A DNA stretch of 64,000 nucleotides, taken from positions 21,125 to 85,124 of the forward strand of contig NZ_FORX01000022.1 in assembly GCF_900114115.1 (NCBI RefSeq), in the 5' to 3' direction. The translations under genes were made by a program, and so were the position numbers. Source of the stretch: Desulfomicrobium apsheronum (lineage in GTDB: Bacteria; Desulfobacterota; Desulfovibrionia; Desulfovibrionales; Desulfomicrobiaceae). Within the stretch, counting starts at the first letter, position 1; each line of letters begins with the position of its first letter. A model generated the notes under the pieces. The model saw only the letters and a program-made list of their open reading frames with translations, ran no database searches and was not told where the DNA came from. This document shows, piece after piece, positions 1 through 8,590 of the stretch.

Positions 1-45
1 GACGGCGACGTGTGGATTGCCAGGACGTATGTGCAGTCCCTGTGA
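1..45 (+). CDS. C-terminal end of a truncated upstream gene
   Basis: The first 14 codons form an open frame (DGDVWIARTYVQSL) ending in TGA at 43-45, 35 bases before the convergent end of the next gene. The composition fits the tail of a real protein and the spacing fits a convergent gene pair. With so few residues no family can be named, and a chance open frame cannot be excluded. Confidence 0.35.
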   Translation, partial: DGDVWIARTYVQSL

Positions 46-80
46 CGAAAGAACTGGCGAAATGAACGCATCGTCAAACA

Positions 81-1448
81 TCAACCCCGACTGGAGCCAA
101 TTTTTTCGAGCATCGTCTTGGCACGTTCGAAATTAGGGTCGCATTTCAATGCAGCCTTCATGAACCGCTCCACTTCCTGAAGACGATTCATCTGAAAATA
201 GACCATCCCGATATTGAAGGGGATGAGCGGTGACTCCTGAAGCAGGTCAGGAGAAGCCGAAATCGCTTTTTCAAATTCGCAGACGGCCTTGTAATGCTCC
301 TTTCCCTGAGCATAGGCCATGCCCATGTTGTAGTGCAAACCTCCCTCGTTCGGGATTACGGCAAGCGCCTGCTGGTAGGTCTGCACCGCGCCCTTCCAAT
401 CACCTTTCTTGCGAAGCGAAACGCCCATTTCATTGACCATCCACAGGTCCTCGCGGGTGATGTCGCTGCCCTTGGTTTCAAGCGCCTGATTCATGAACTG
501 GATACTTTGCTCGGGATTGATTTCACGGAGCTTCACGCCGATATCCATGAGCGTCGAGGCAAGCATGTCGTTGGCCTGGGATCGAACTATACTTACTGCG
601 TCCTGATAAAATTTCCTGGCCATGTCCTCTTGGCCATCCTTGCTGTACTGCTCTCCAATGCTGATTTTTCTTTTGTGATTCAAAGGAGATATCTTATCCA
701 TGAGCAGCAGGTACCTGGTATATTCCTTGGGATCGTTGATTTGCCAGTAAAGATCCGCAAGTTTTTGCAAGGGCTTCAGGTTGAGTCGCGATTCCTTGAC
801 AGCTTCTTTATAAAAAAATTCAGCATCTTTGAATTTTTCATTCTTTCTGGCGATATCACCCTTGAGAACCATGCAAATAGAACTGCCTGGCTTCTCTTCA
901 AGCAGCATATCTATCCTTGAATCAGCATCTTCATACTGCTCTTTCTCTATCAATTCTCTTATGTTTTCAACTTCCGTGTGAAACATATTTGAAGGTTTTA
1001 TCGTGAAAGCAATTTTTTGAATTATATTATTTATTGAAATTGGCTTTACGATGATTGAATCGACGTCGTTTTCAGCGATGAATGAAACATATTCTTCTGA
1101 AACCTCAGGCGTGATACAAATGATCTTCAGCCTGTTTCGAAAAACATCCTTCAAGGATTTGAAATCAAAAACATTGGATCTTCCATTGATCTTTGATTCG
1201 ATAAACATGACCACTTGTGAACTGGTATCCAAAATTTCTCGGCATTTTTTTCCGATATCAGAAGACGCATGTGCAACCGTCATCGAATCGTAATTCAAGC
1301 CCATTGTACGTAATGCTCCGCGCATTGTTCTTACAAATATATCATCATTGGTGACAATAAAAAAAGCACCATTCTGATTCTGTAAAAAATTAATGACTAT
1401 CCTATCATAAATCGGGGCAATTTCTTTTCGTATGAGTTTGTGTGACAC
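81..1448 (-). CDS. Receiver-like domain plus TPR repeat protein
   Basis: Protein of about 455 residues. The first ~140 residues resemble a response-regulator receiver fold, with a hydrophobic first strand (GAFFIVTNDD) and a late VKPIS motif where receivers carry the conserved Lys-Pro. The position expected to hold the phosphorylated Asp reads FIESK, so phosphorylation is doubtful. From about residue 165 to the end the chain is helical TPR repeats, for example GLHYNMGMAYAQGKEHYKAV. I chose the GTG at 1448 because a GAGG lies 7 bases upstream; the frame stays open to 1565 without an equivalent site. It is probably a cytoplasmic protein-interaction or signalling protein, partner unknown. It is transcribed alone. 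Confidence 0.7.
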   Translation of the reverse strand: MSHKLIRKEIAPIYDRIVINFLQNQNGAFFIVTNDDIFVRTMRGALRTMGLNYDSMTVAHASSDIGKKCREILDTSSQVVMFIESKINGRSNVFDFKSLKDVFRNRLKIICITPEVSEEYVSFIAENDVDSIIVKPISINNIIQKIAFTIKPSNMFHTEVENIRELIEKEQYEDADSRIDMLLEEKPGSSICMVLKGDIARKNEKFKDAEFFYKEAVKESRLNLKPLQKLADLYWQINDPKEYTRYLLLMDKISPLNHKRKISIGEQYSKDGQEDMARKFYQDAVSIVRSQANDMLASTLMDIGVKLREINPEQSIQFMNQALETKGSDITREDLWMVNEMGVSLRKKGDWKGAVQTYQQALAVIPNEGGLHYNMGMAYAQGKEHYKAVCEFEKAISASPDLLQESPLIPFNIGMVYFQMNRLQEVERFMKAALKCDPNFERAKTMLEKIGSSRG

Positions 1449-2074
1449 AACAAAACCTCTAAGATCTAAATATATGAAAAGGGGATACCACACCCGGAAT
1501 CGAAATAAAACAAGCGGGCCTCGTGAAAGCCCTTTCCAGGCAAACGCGTGAGAATGATAAGGCATTGTATCGGGCTGAGCAACATTTATAACACACTAAA
1601 ATATTATGGAATATTCCATGGACTTATATCCAAAGCCCACCCCCGAGCACTGCCGCGTCCCTTTGGCGTGCGGAAGGAAATTCCCCAAAACCTCTGAAAT
1701 TCATACCCGGCCGGACCAGACTTGAACAGGGCGGTGATACTCGAGAGAACCGCCGAAGTGGCAGTGACCAACACGATCACCGAGGTGTTGATCTCGTAGT
1801 GCTGCTTCGGATTGATCCTTGCCGATTCGCCTGGTGAACCCCATCCAGTTTCTGCATCCCCGTGCGAGCTTTCCGCGTCCGAGAGTTTCCAAAGGCAATC
1901 AAACATTGATACTGGATATTTTTTCGTGTAAAATTTTAGATTAGCCAATCAGGATTTCATCCAAGACAGCAAGTCCCGCCACAGCGAGTCGCAAGGCATG
2001 CATCTCCAAACCGTATCCACGTATTTGCAATTGCGCGTGGTGGGCAGTGCAAAACCTTTAGATCAGGAGGTGTT
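1449..2074. other. Intergenic region without a convincing gene
   Basis: About 620 bases between two divergent genes. Open frames exist on the minus strand (around 1604-1948) but have no good ribosome binding site or recognisable domain. One of them has a hydrophobic stretch (VIVLVTATSAVLSSI) and could be a decayed gene, but I cannot support a call. Promoters for both flanking genes must lie here. Confidence 0.4.
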
Positions 2075-2992
2075 ATGGGGTTTTCAAAAACACTTGCCCT
2101 CGTCGTGATGACGTGTCTCATTCCCGCAACTTTGCTGGCCAAGCCCATCCGTTTCGGAGTCCCCCCGTGGCCCGGCGTCACCGTCAAGACTGAAGTCGTC
2201 TGCCAGCTCCTGAACGCCATGGGTTATGAGACCACCCAACTTGAGATCGGCCCGCCCGTCATCTACAAGGGCCTGACCAGCGGCGATGTGGATGCTTTTG
2301 TGGCGGCCTGGATTCCGCAGCAGAACGAAATGTTCCTGCCCCTCAGGGACAGCAAAGGCATCGATGTCATCGGCGTCAACGTGGACCAGGCCGACACGGG
2401 TCTGGCCGTGCCGACCTATGTCTTTGATGCCGGAGTGCGCTCCGTGGCCGATCTGGACAAACACGCCGACAAATTCGAGCGGACCATCTACGCCATCGAG
2501 GTCGGCAGCGGCATGCACAGCAGTACCGAGGAAATGGTCGCCCAAGACGTGGCCGGCCTCGGCGACTGGGAAGTAGTGGGCAGCACTACACCGGTCATGC
2601 TCAGCGCCGTGGACGAACGCGTGCGCCAGAACAAGTGGGTGGTCTTCCATGCCTGGCGCCCCCACTGGATGACTCTCAAGATCGACATGAAGTTCCTGGA
2701 AGGCGTTGCCGGCAGCGAAAAACTCGTCAGCTCCAGCAAGGTCTTCACCGTGGCGAGCAACGACTTCGGTGAAAGATACCCGCAAGCCAGGGCATTGCTG
2801 AAAAATCTTTACGTCCCCGCCGATATCCAAAGCGCCTGGATCCATTCGTTCAGCTATGAAAAAGACGAACCCGCCGACGTGGCCAGGGCCTGGATCGCAG
2901 CCAATCCCGACACCGTGGCCAAATGGCTCCAGGGCGTACAGACCGTCGACGGCAAGCCCGCCTTCGAAGCCGTTCGCGCAGCCATCCGCTAA
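2075..2992 (+). CDS. Glycine betaine/choline-type ABC substrate-binding protein
   Basis: Periplasmic binding protein of 305 residues in the ProX/OpuAC family, which binds quaternary amines such as glycine betaine. A signal peptide covers residues 1-22 (ending TLLAKP). The mature protein starts with the typical IRFGVPPWPGVTVKTEV, followed by QLEIGPPVIYKGLTSGDVDAF and VVFHAWRPHWM; the tryptophans would form the ligand cage. An AGGAGG lies just upstream of the ATG. No permease or ATPase of this family is adjacent, so it must work with components encoded elsewhere or be an orphan. The next gene belongs to a phosphonate system. Confidence 0.85.
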   Translation: MGFSKTLALVVMTCLIPATLLAKPIRFGVPPWPGVTVKTEVVCQLLNAMGYETTQLEIGPPVIYKGLTSGDVDAFVAAWIPQQNEMFLPLRDSKGIDVIGVNVDQADTGLAVPTYVFDAGVRSVADLDKHADKFERTIYAIEVGSGMHSSTEEMVAQDVAGLGDWEVVGSTTPVMLSAVDERVRQNKWVVFHAWRPHWMTLKIDMKFLEGVAGSEKLVSSSKVFTVASNDFGERYPQARALLKNLYVPADIQSAWIHSFSYEKDEPADVARAWIAANPDTVAKWLQGVQTVDGKPAFEAVRAAIR

Positions 2993-3168
2993 CCTCACCG
3001 CTCTTTTCCCGCCAATGCCTGTCTGGCCTGACCGCCCGGCAGGCATTTCTTATTGCGGCCCGCAACAACCACCTAATTTGTCTATACATGTCACGCCACA
3101 ATTGTCATCCGCCGGACGCATTGCCGTAACAGTCGTTTCCTAGTGATTGCAAAACACGAGGGAACGAC

Positions 3169-4026
3169 ATGATTCAGAATGCGGCCGGCCAGATATGGCT
3201 GGCCGTATTCAAGGATGCATTCATGACCGCTCAGAACACGATTCTTGTCGACTCCCGCCCGCCCCGCAGCGTGCAATAATCCCTGTCAAAGCTTACGGGC
3301 TGGGCCATTGTCGTGGCCATCCTGGCCTGGTCCTGGGAAGACGCGGACATGCGTCCCATGGCGCTGATCAATGATGCGGGGAACATGGCCACCCTGGCCG
3401 GTGATTTTTTTCCGCCGAATTTTTCCGACTGGCGGCTCTACCTGGAAGAAATCGTCGTGACCTTTCACCTTGCGGTCTGGGGCACGTTTCTGGCCGTGAT
3501 CTGCGCGGGGCCGTTCGGAATACTCAGCTCCGAAAACATCGCCCCCTGGTGGATCTACCAGCCCGTGCGCCGTGTCATGGACGCATGCAGGGCCATCAAC
3601 GAAGTGGTCTTCGCCATGCTCTTCGTGGTGTCCGTGGGCCTTGGGCCCTTTGCCGGCGTCCTTGCGCTCTGGGTTCACACCACGGGCGTTCTGGCCAAGC
3701 TCTTTTCCGAGGCCGTCGAAGCCATCGACCCCCAGCCCGTGGAAGGCATCCGCTCGACCGGCGCCACCGTGATCGAGGAGGTCATTTTCGGCGTCATCCC
3801 GCAAGTGCTTCCGCTATGGAGCTCCTATTCGCTGTATCGCTTCGAATCCAACGTACGCTCCGCCACGGTGCACGGCATAGTCGGCGCGGGCGGAATCGGC
3901 GTCGTGCTCTGGGAAATGATCCGAGGCTTCTACTTCGCCCAGACCTGCGCCATCATGATCCTGATCATCATATCCGTGACCGCCATCGACCTCGTTTCAC
4001 AACGTCTGCGCAAACTCTTTGTCTGA
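3169..4026 (+). pseudogene. phnE: Phosphonate ABC permease PhnE, interrupted by a stop codon
   Basis: The body from 3283 is a clear PhnE-type inner-membrane permease, with hydrophobic segments throughout and the permease loop [20 protein letters not shown] followed by [15 protein letters not shown] well-formed start (ATG at 3169, GAGGG six bases upstream) is in the same frame but is cut by TAA at 3277, after SRPPRSVQ. Codons resume in frame as [15 protein letters not shown], which completes the first membrane helix. A GTG at 3313 could restart translation, but it would remove most of that helix. The likely explanation is a nonsense mutation in a formerly intact gene. phnC and phnD partners are absent. 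Confidence 0.7.
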
Positions 4027-4039
4027 ACCGGATCAACCC

Positions 4040-4414
4040 ATGCCCTTCCTTTGCTGCACCAATGCCCGTCTGGTCATGCCGGACGGTGTCGTCCACGGAT
4101 CTCTCACCGCCGAAATCGGAAGCATCAGAGATGTCGATACGCCAACATCCATTTCCGGAGCGCTGGATTTCAAGGGGGACTACCTCCTACCCGGCCTGGT
4201 CGAGATCCACACCGACAACATCGAAAAACATTTCCTGCCCCGCTCCGGTGTGCGCTGGCCGACCAGCCTCACCGCCAATCCGGCCCAGGCCCTGGGGCTC
4301 ACCGACCGGGGCGAACTGCTTCCCGGCAAACGCGCGGACCTTTTGCGTGTGCGCATGGTGGACGATGTGCCCGTGGTTGTTGCAGTGTGGCGGGAAGGCA
4401 GGCAAGTGATTTAG
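4040..4414 (+). pseudogene. phnM: PhnM with large in-frame internal deletion
   Basis: PhnM is the amidohydrolase-fold diphosphatase of the C-P lyase pathway and is normally about 380 residues. Here only about 124 remain. Residues 1-74 match the N-terminal part, including LLPGLVEIHTDNIEKHF, the first metal-site region. Residues 75-124 match the extreme C-terminus (SLTANPAQALGLTDRGEL, then GKRADLLRVR). The roughly 250 central residues that build the barrel and most metal ligands are missing at about base 4261, in frame. The product cannot be an active hydrolase. It follows phnE closely and precedes another phosphonate gene, so this is operon decay. Confidence 0.85.
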
Positions 4415-4525
4415 GATTGAAGGCATGCCTCCGGCGGCCAGGGGAATTGTCCCCTGAACCCCTTTCACCCGGGAGATTTTTCCATGTTGTTTCGCCGAAA
4501 CTTGCAGTGACAGAAGGATGGATTT

Positions 4526-5230
4526 GTGTCTGAAGCCCGCTACGCCATATATTTTGCCCCCGAAGCGGACAGCGCCCTGGAAAGGATCGGCTCCGAAATA
4601 CTCGGTCGCCACGCAGGCGCAAAAGCGGAACTCATGCAACCGCGCCTGCCCGGCATCGCGCCCGAAAGATTCCGGGAACTGACCGCAGCCCCAAGGCACT
4701 ACGGGTTGCATGCCACGCTGAAGCCACCCTTCTTTCTGGCCAGCCAGCATGATGAAGCTGGATTGCTGGAAAACGTGGGTCACATCGCCGCAAAAATGCG
4801 AGCATTCGACCTGCCGGGACTTGAACTTACCATCCTAGGCTCATTCCTCGCCCTGACCTTGATCGCGCCATGCCCCACGCTTCAAGATCTGGCCCGCATC
4901 TGCGTCACGGTCCCTGACCCTTTCCGCCGCCCTGCCGGGTCCGAGGAACTTGCCCGCCGCCGGGCCAAGGGCCTGACCCCGAACCAGGAGCGCCTGCTCG
5001 GTCTCTGGGGGTACCCCTGCGTACTGGAAGAAATGCGCTTTCACCTGACCCTGACCGGCAGCATCCACGATCCCGAAGAACGGGAAATCATCCGCGCAGA
5101 ACTCGCCCCACTTCTTGCCCCCGTACTCCGCCAGCCCGTTCCGGTGCGTGACATCTGCGTGTTCCGGCAGACGTGCCGGGAAGAACCCTTTGGCATTTTC
5201 CGACGGTTTCCGCTCCAGTTGCAAGGCTGA
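4526..5230 (+). CDS. DUF1045 phosphonate-metabolism protein, 2H phosphoesterase-like
   Basis: Protein of 234 residues of the DUF1045 family, regularly encoded in C-P lyase operons. It has two His-x-Thr motifs typical of the 2H phosphoesterase superfamily: HATLKPPF near residue 54 and FHLTLTG near residue 173. The usual RxLT-like central segment (RRRAKGLTPNQERLLGLWGYPC) is also present. The GTG at 4526 is preceded by AAGGA. The family is thought to act on cyclic phosphate intermediates of phosphonate breakdown; that role is inferred from context, not visible in the sequence. The gene looks intact even though its upstream neighbours are broken. Confidence 0.8.
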   Translation: MSEARYAIYFAPEADSALERIGSEILGRHAGAKAELMQPRLPGIAPERFRELTAAPRHYGLHATLKPPFFLASQHDEAGLLENVGHIAAKMRAFDLPGLELTILGSFLALTLIAPCPTLQDLARICVTVPDPFRRPAGSEELARRRAKGLTPNQERLLGLWGYPCVLEEMRFHLTLTGSIHDPEEREIIRAELAPLLAPVLRQPVPVRDICVFRQTCREEPFGIFRRFPLQLQG

Positions 5231-5288
5231 CAGTGATTTTCCAAGGGGCAGGTCCGCTCTGAGGCATGATTACATGCACGGCCGAATA

Positions 5289-5320
5289 TTGACATCAAGA
5301 CGTCATGACTACATGATGAC
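5289..5320 (+). promoter_or_regulatory. Promoter and probable operator of the toxin-antitoxin pair
   Basis: A TTGACA -35 box at 5289-5294 is followed 15-17 bases later by an AT-rich -10 region. An interrupted palindrome with GTCAT/ATGAC arms at 5302-5306 and 5316-5320 overlaps the -10 region. Ribbon-helix-helix antitoxins usually repress their own promoter at such sites; this is inference here. Confidence 0.5.
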
Positions 5321-5337
5321 AAAACGAGGTGAGCATT

Positions 5338-5571
5338 ATGCCCGAAACTACAAAACGATCCACGATTTATTTCGACGCACAGCTGCATGCGGCCCTGCGC
5401 CTGAAAGCCGTGCACTCCAACCGTTCGCTTTCCGACCTTGTCAACGATGCTGTCCGGGTTGCCCTGGCCGAAGACCAGGAGGACCTGGCGGCCTTCGAAC
5501 ATCGTCTGACGGAGCCGGTCATGAGTTACGAAGAGCTGTTGAACGACCTCAAGGCCCATGACAAGATATAG
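5338..5571 (+). CDS. Ribbon-helix-helix antitoxin
   Basis: Protein of 77 residues. The N-terminal TKRSTIYFDAQLHAALRLKA is a typical ribbon-helix-helix DNA-binding segment: a short beta strand, then a helix and SNRSLSDLVNDAV. The acidic C-terminus (AFEHRLTEPVMSYEELLNDL) would wrap the toxin. The ATG at 5338 follows GAGGTGAGC; an in-frame GTG at 5329 is possible. It overlaps the toxin gene by 14 bases, the normal arrangement for a translationally coupled type II pair. Confidence 0.85.
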   Translation: MPETTKRSTIYFDAQLHAALRLKAVHSNRSLSDLVNDAVRVALAEDQEDLAAFEHRLTEPVMSYEELLNDLKAHDKI

Positions 5572-5824
5572 GCTGAGCTTCAAGGCGTCCGTAGCCAAGG
5601 ATTTGCGCCAACTCCCAAAACGAGACGTGCAGAGTGTCTTGAAGCGCATTGAAGGACTCGCGGATGATCCCAGGCCGAACGGCAGTGAAAAGCTGTCCGG
5701 CCAGGAGCGATTCCGGGTAAGACAAGGAACATATCGAATCATCTATGAAATCAGGGATCAGGAACTCGTAATCATGATCGTGAAGGTCGGACATCGGCGC
5801 GATGTCTACAGAACATTAAAATGA
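5558..5824 (+). CDS. RelE/ParE-family toxin
   Basis: Protein of 88 residues with the RelE/ParE pattern: YRLSFKASVAKDLRQLPKRD at the N-terminus, then GSEKLSGQERFRVRQGTYRI and a C-terminal VIMIVKVGHRRDVYR. The Arg and Lys/His residues near the C-terminus match RelE-type mRNA interferases, although a gyrase-targeting ParE activity is not excluded. It is basic, small, and translationally coupled to the antitoxin. The pair sits between two phosphonate genes, suggesting later insertion. Confidence 0.85.
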   Translation: MTRYRLSFKASVAKDLRQLPKRDVQSVLKRIEGLADDPRPNGSEKLSGQERFRVRQGTYRIIYEIRDQELVIMIVKVGHRRDVYRTLK

Positions 5825-5917
5825 TCTCGGTCTGCGCGCCGGTCTCGATCCAGGCGCCGAGGATGCTGTCAACGACGGATGCGGTGGGGTGGATGCTCGG
5901 TTCCGGGGAAAGTACGG

Positions 5918-6481
5918 TCATGAATCCGTGTCGCTGAAGGCGGCTTCACGAATCAGGGCAGCCAGGACCTGGCCTCGCTGGGCCAAGGGGCCGGAGTTGT
6001 CGAAACGCACCAGCGCAGGTGTTTCCATCACGGCCATGCGCGCCCGCGCCAGCCTTTTCTCCATCTCGGCCGCGTCTTCACGGCCACGCGCGTTCAACCG
6101 CTCGCGCAGGACCTCTTCGGTCACCTCCACCAGCACGGGCAACAATGCAGGATAAGTGGCAAGAGCCCTGGACAACGCCTCGCGCGAACCGTTCACGACC
6201 ACGCTGAGCCCCGCCGCCATCCAGATATCGATCTCACGGCCGATGCCGTAGGCGAAGCCGTGACTTTCCCAGTGCAGGGCAAAAAGGCCGCGTGTCCGGC
6301 GAAGCTGGAATTCGTCCCGGTCCAGGGCGACATGGTTTTCCCCGCCCGCATCTGCCGGGCGTGTGATGTAGCGGTGCGCGAAGACCACGGGCGCCTCGGC
6401 GGGAAGACGCAGACGCGCCTCGGCCATGAGAGAATCCTTTCCACAACCCGACGGGCCCATGATGTAAATCAGTCTTGGCAT
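5918..6481 (-). CDS. phnN: Ribose 1,5-bisphosphate phosphokinase PhnN
   Basis: Protein of 187 residues resembling guanylate kinase. A P-loop (GPSGCGKDSL) lies at residues 9-16, followed by the RYITRPADAGGENH substrate loop and FALHWESHGFAYGIG. PhnN phosphorylates ribose 1,5-bisphosphate to PRPP, the last step of C-P lyase carbon recovery. It faces the other phn remnants, so it was not part of the same transcript, or the region was inverted. All expected motifs are intact. Downstream on the minus strand lies the toxin gene, end to end. Confidence 0.85.
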   Translation of the reverse strand: MPRLIYIMGPSGCGKDSLMAEARLRLPAEAPVVFAHRYITRPADAGGENHVALDRDEFQLRRTRGLFALHWESHGFAYGIGREIDIWMAAGLSVVVNGSREALSRALATYPALLPVLVEVTEEVLRERLNARGREDAAEMEKRLARARMAVMETPALVRFDNSGPLAQRGQVLAALIREAAFSDTDS

Positions 6482-6529
6482 AGAAATCCTGTTGGGGTGC
6501 GTTGGCGGGGGAGGGCGAAAATTTTTTCG

Positions 6530-7090
6530 CCCCTACGATGTTTCACCATGGTATAAAACATCGCGCCATTGTCGCGACGCCGTTTGTGGCCCGGTGTGGA
6601 CGTCTGGCCGTACACCGCCTTTGTTGCGACGTTTGGGCAGACACGTAGGGGCGGTCCTGCGTGACCGCCCTTCTTTCGGTCCTGCGTGGCCCTCCGGCCG
6701 GACACCGCGATTGGGCAGACACGTAGGTCTGCCCCTACGATGCGTCGTCGTGAAATCAAACATCGCGCCATTGTCGCGACGCCGTTTGTGGCCCGGTGTG
6801 GGCGTCTGGCCGTACACCGCGTTTGTTGCGACGTTTGGGCAGACACGTAGGTCTGCCCCTACGATACATCGTGATAAAATCAAACACCGCGCCATTGTCG
6901 CGGCACGTAGGGGCGGTCCTGCGTGACCGCCCTTCTTTCGGTCCTGCGTGACCCTCCGGCCGGACACCGCGTTTGGGCAGACACACAGGTCTGCCCAAAC
7001 GATACATCGTGATAAAATCAAACACCGCGCCATTGTCGCGGCACGTAGGGGCGGTCCTGCGTGACCGCCCTTCTTCGGCGTGATGCGTCG
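6530..7090. repeat. Array of palindromic intergenic repeats
   Basis: Several imperfect units alternate here. CGCGCCATTGTCGCG occurs near 6563, 6763, 6888 and 7026. GGGCAGACACGTAGGTCTGCCC-type palindromes occur near 6713, 6837 and 6976 (the last with changes). A GTAGGGGCGGTCCTGCGTGACCGCCC-type palindrome occurs near 6646, 6906 and 7046. Larger blocks such as GCCGTTTGTGGCCCGGTGTG are duplicated at about 6582 and 6782. Long open frames exist but only as by-products of the repeats. The function is unknown; such elements often form hairpins in mRNA 3' ends. Confidence 0.8.
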
Positions 7091-7621
7091 CCATCAATAC
7101 ACCCGTTCCCCATCCCGCCAGACCGGAGTGTCCATGTCACCGAGGTCATGCTTCCGCTCCATCCTGCGTGATCGGGTTTGACACCACCTATGTAGGCGGG
7201 CCATGTCGGGCAATGGCGCGAAATCCCTTCTTTTCAGAGAGTTAAAAAAGCATGGTTCCCCTTCTTCAAGGGGATGACGATTTTTTCAATGACCTCTTTT
7301 CAAGCAAGGTCGGAACGCAAAATCATATTTCAGAAACACTCTTCCGCACGCTGTAATACGAAGCTCGCGAGGATTCATGTAATGGCCAGTCAGGCTTAAT
7401 GCATCTTCATTCAGCAAAAAAAGGCATTTTGCCTATACCCGCACATTAAAATTCATCCCCCCGTTGAAAACCATAAACAATGTATGACAGCAGATCTTTT
7501 GCTGAATTTCTTGATAAAAAAATATACAGCATGTATTATCAGGTCGCTGTTGATCATGCTCAAATCTATAAAGCGCATTATGCCTTTCAAGACAGCTACA
7601 CACGATTCAAGGGACTTCAAC
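7091..7621. other. Intergenic region
   Basis: About 530 bases between the repeat array and the lipoprotein gene. Base composition falls towards the right (AT-rich around 7440-7620), which fits a promoter for the lipoprotein. I see no gene or structured RNA here. Confidence 0.4.
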
Positions 7622-8497
7622 ATGAAATATATACTGATTGCGTGCGCCTTCTTTTGCGCGATCCTGTCCGGATGCGCCACCAACACCTTACAGCGCAACG
7701 CCCTGGAAAACTTCGGCCTGGCCACGGAGAGGGTCGGGCGCATGAGCGAATCCGAGTTTCTTTCCATGCGCGACGAAATCATCGAAATGAACTCGCTGCT
7801 CATGATTCTCGACAACTCCAAAAATGCCGAAAGCCGTGTCTACGACGAACCGGCCCTGGCCGAGACGACGGCCATGCGCGTTGCAGCATGCAAATCACTG
7901 CGCATGTACGGCGACCTGCTCATGCGCCTTGCAGCGGATGATCGTACCGGAATGGTGCGAAAGTCCGCACGGGTTTTTCTGGACAACATCACCGAGACAC
8001 TGGGACCGGATCTGACCCTCGCCCAGGAAGAGGCAGTGCAAAACGTGGCTCTGGGCCTTGATGCCCGCTGGACGGCGCAAAAAAAATCCGAGACCATTCA
8101 AGATGTGGTGCTGGCCTTTGCGGACGCCTTGACCATTCTTGCGGGTAGACTGCTGGCTGATTTCTCTCTTGACGAACCCTCCACCAGCCATCTGAAGGCA
8201 TATGCGGACACGGCCAGGGAACTCAAAACCCTGTCCTCGGACATCATCGATGCCGGAGACGCGGAACCGCTCAGCAAGAGGAACAAGGCGGTCAAAGCGT
8301 TCGTGCTGGCGCAAAAAGCGCTTGTCCGAGCCGAGGCCATGGGCGCACGGATTCACGAGGCCATGACTACCCTGCAAAAAGCCAACGCCCATGTCGCGGC
8401 CGCGATTCAGGACAACAGCTACGACCTGCGAGAAATCAGGGAATACGGGAAACAGATTCAGAAGATAAGCACGATGCAGCAGGTTCTTTCCCGCTGA
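7622..8497 (+). CDS. Predicted lipoprotein of unknown function
   Basis: Protein of about 291 residues starting at ATG 7622 (MKYILIACAFF), with AAGGG a short distance upstream. The lipobox ILSGC places the lipidated cysteine near residue 18, so it should be anchored to a membrane facing the periplasm. The rest is almost entirely alpha-helical and rich in Ala, Glu and Lys, without recognisable catalytic motifs. I do not recognise a family. It is followed by a hairpin terminator and appears monocistronic. Confidence 0.65.
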   Translation: MKYILIACAFFCAILSGCATNTLQRNALENFGLATERVGRMSESEFLSMRDEIIEMNSLLMILDNSKNAESRVYDEPALAETTAMRVAACKSLRMYGDLLMRLAADDRTGMVRKSARVFLDNITETLGPDLTLAQEEAVQNVALGLDARWTAQKKSETIQDVVLAFADALTILAGRLLADFSLDEPSTSHLKAYADTARELKTLSSDIIDAGDAEPLSKRNKAVKAFVLAQKALVRAEAMGARIHEAMTTLQKANAHVAAAIQDNSYDLREIREYGKQIQKISTMQQVLSR

Positions 8498-8524
8498 GAA
8501 GAGACGGACACGACCCTTTTGAAG

Positions 8525-8546
8525 CGCCCCATGCGGGCGTTTTCTT
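8525..8546 (+). terminator. Terminator of the lipoprotein gene
   Basis: CGCCC/GGGCG stem (8525-8539) followed by a T-rich run, 28 bases after the stop codon. Confidence 0.75.
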
Positions 8547-8551
8547 TTTGG

Positions 8552-8576
8552 AAAAACGGCAGCCCGCAGGCTGCCG
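8552..8576 (-). terminator. Terminator of the methyltransferase gene
   Basis: Eight-base-pair stem CGGCAGCC/GGCTGCCG, followed on the minus strand by five T residues, just past the convergent gene's stop. Confidence 0.8.
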
Positions 8577-8590
8577 TGATCATGCGGGAA

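Noticed and set aside
1604..1948. 114-codon minus-strand open frame
   Set aside because: No ribosome binding site and no recognisable domain; only one short hydrophobic stretch.
6530..7090. CRISPR array
   Set aside because: Repeats differ in length and spacing, are palindromic and divergent, and no cas gene is present.
6533..7097. Minus-strand open frames of 113-166 codons with repeated GRPTCLPKR-like peptides
   Set aside because: The translated repetition reflects palindromic DNA repeats, not a repeat protein.
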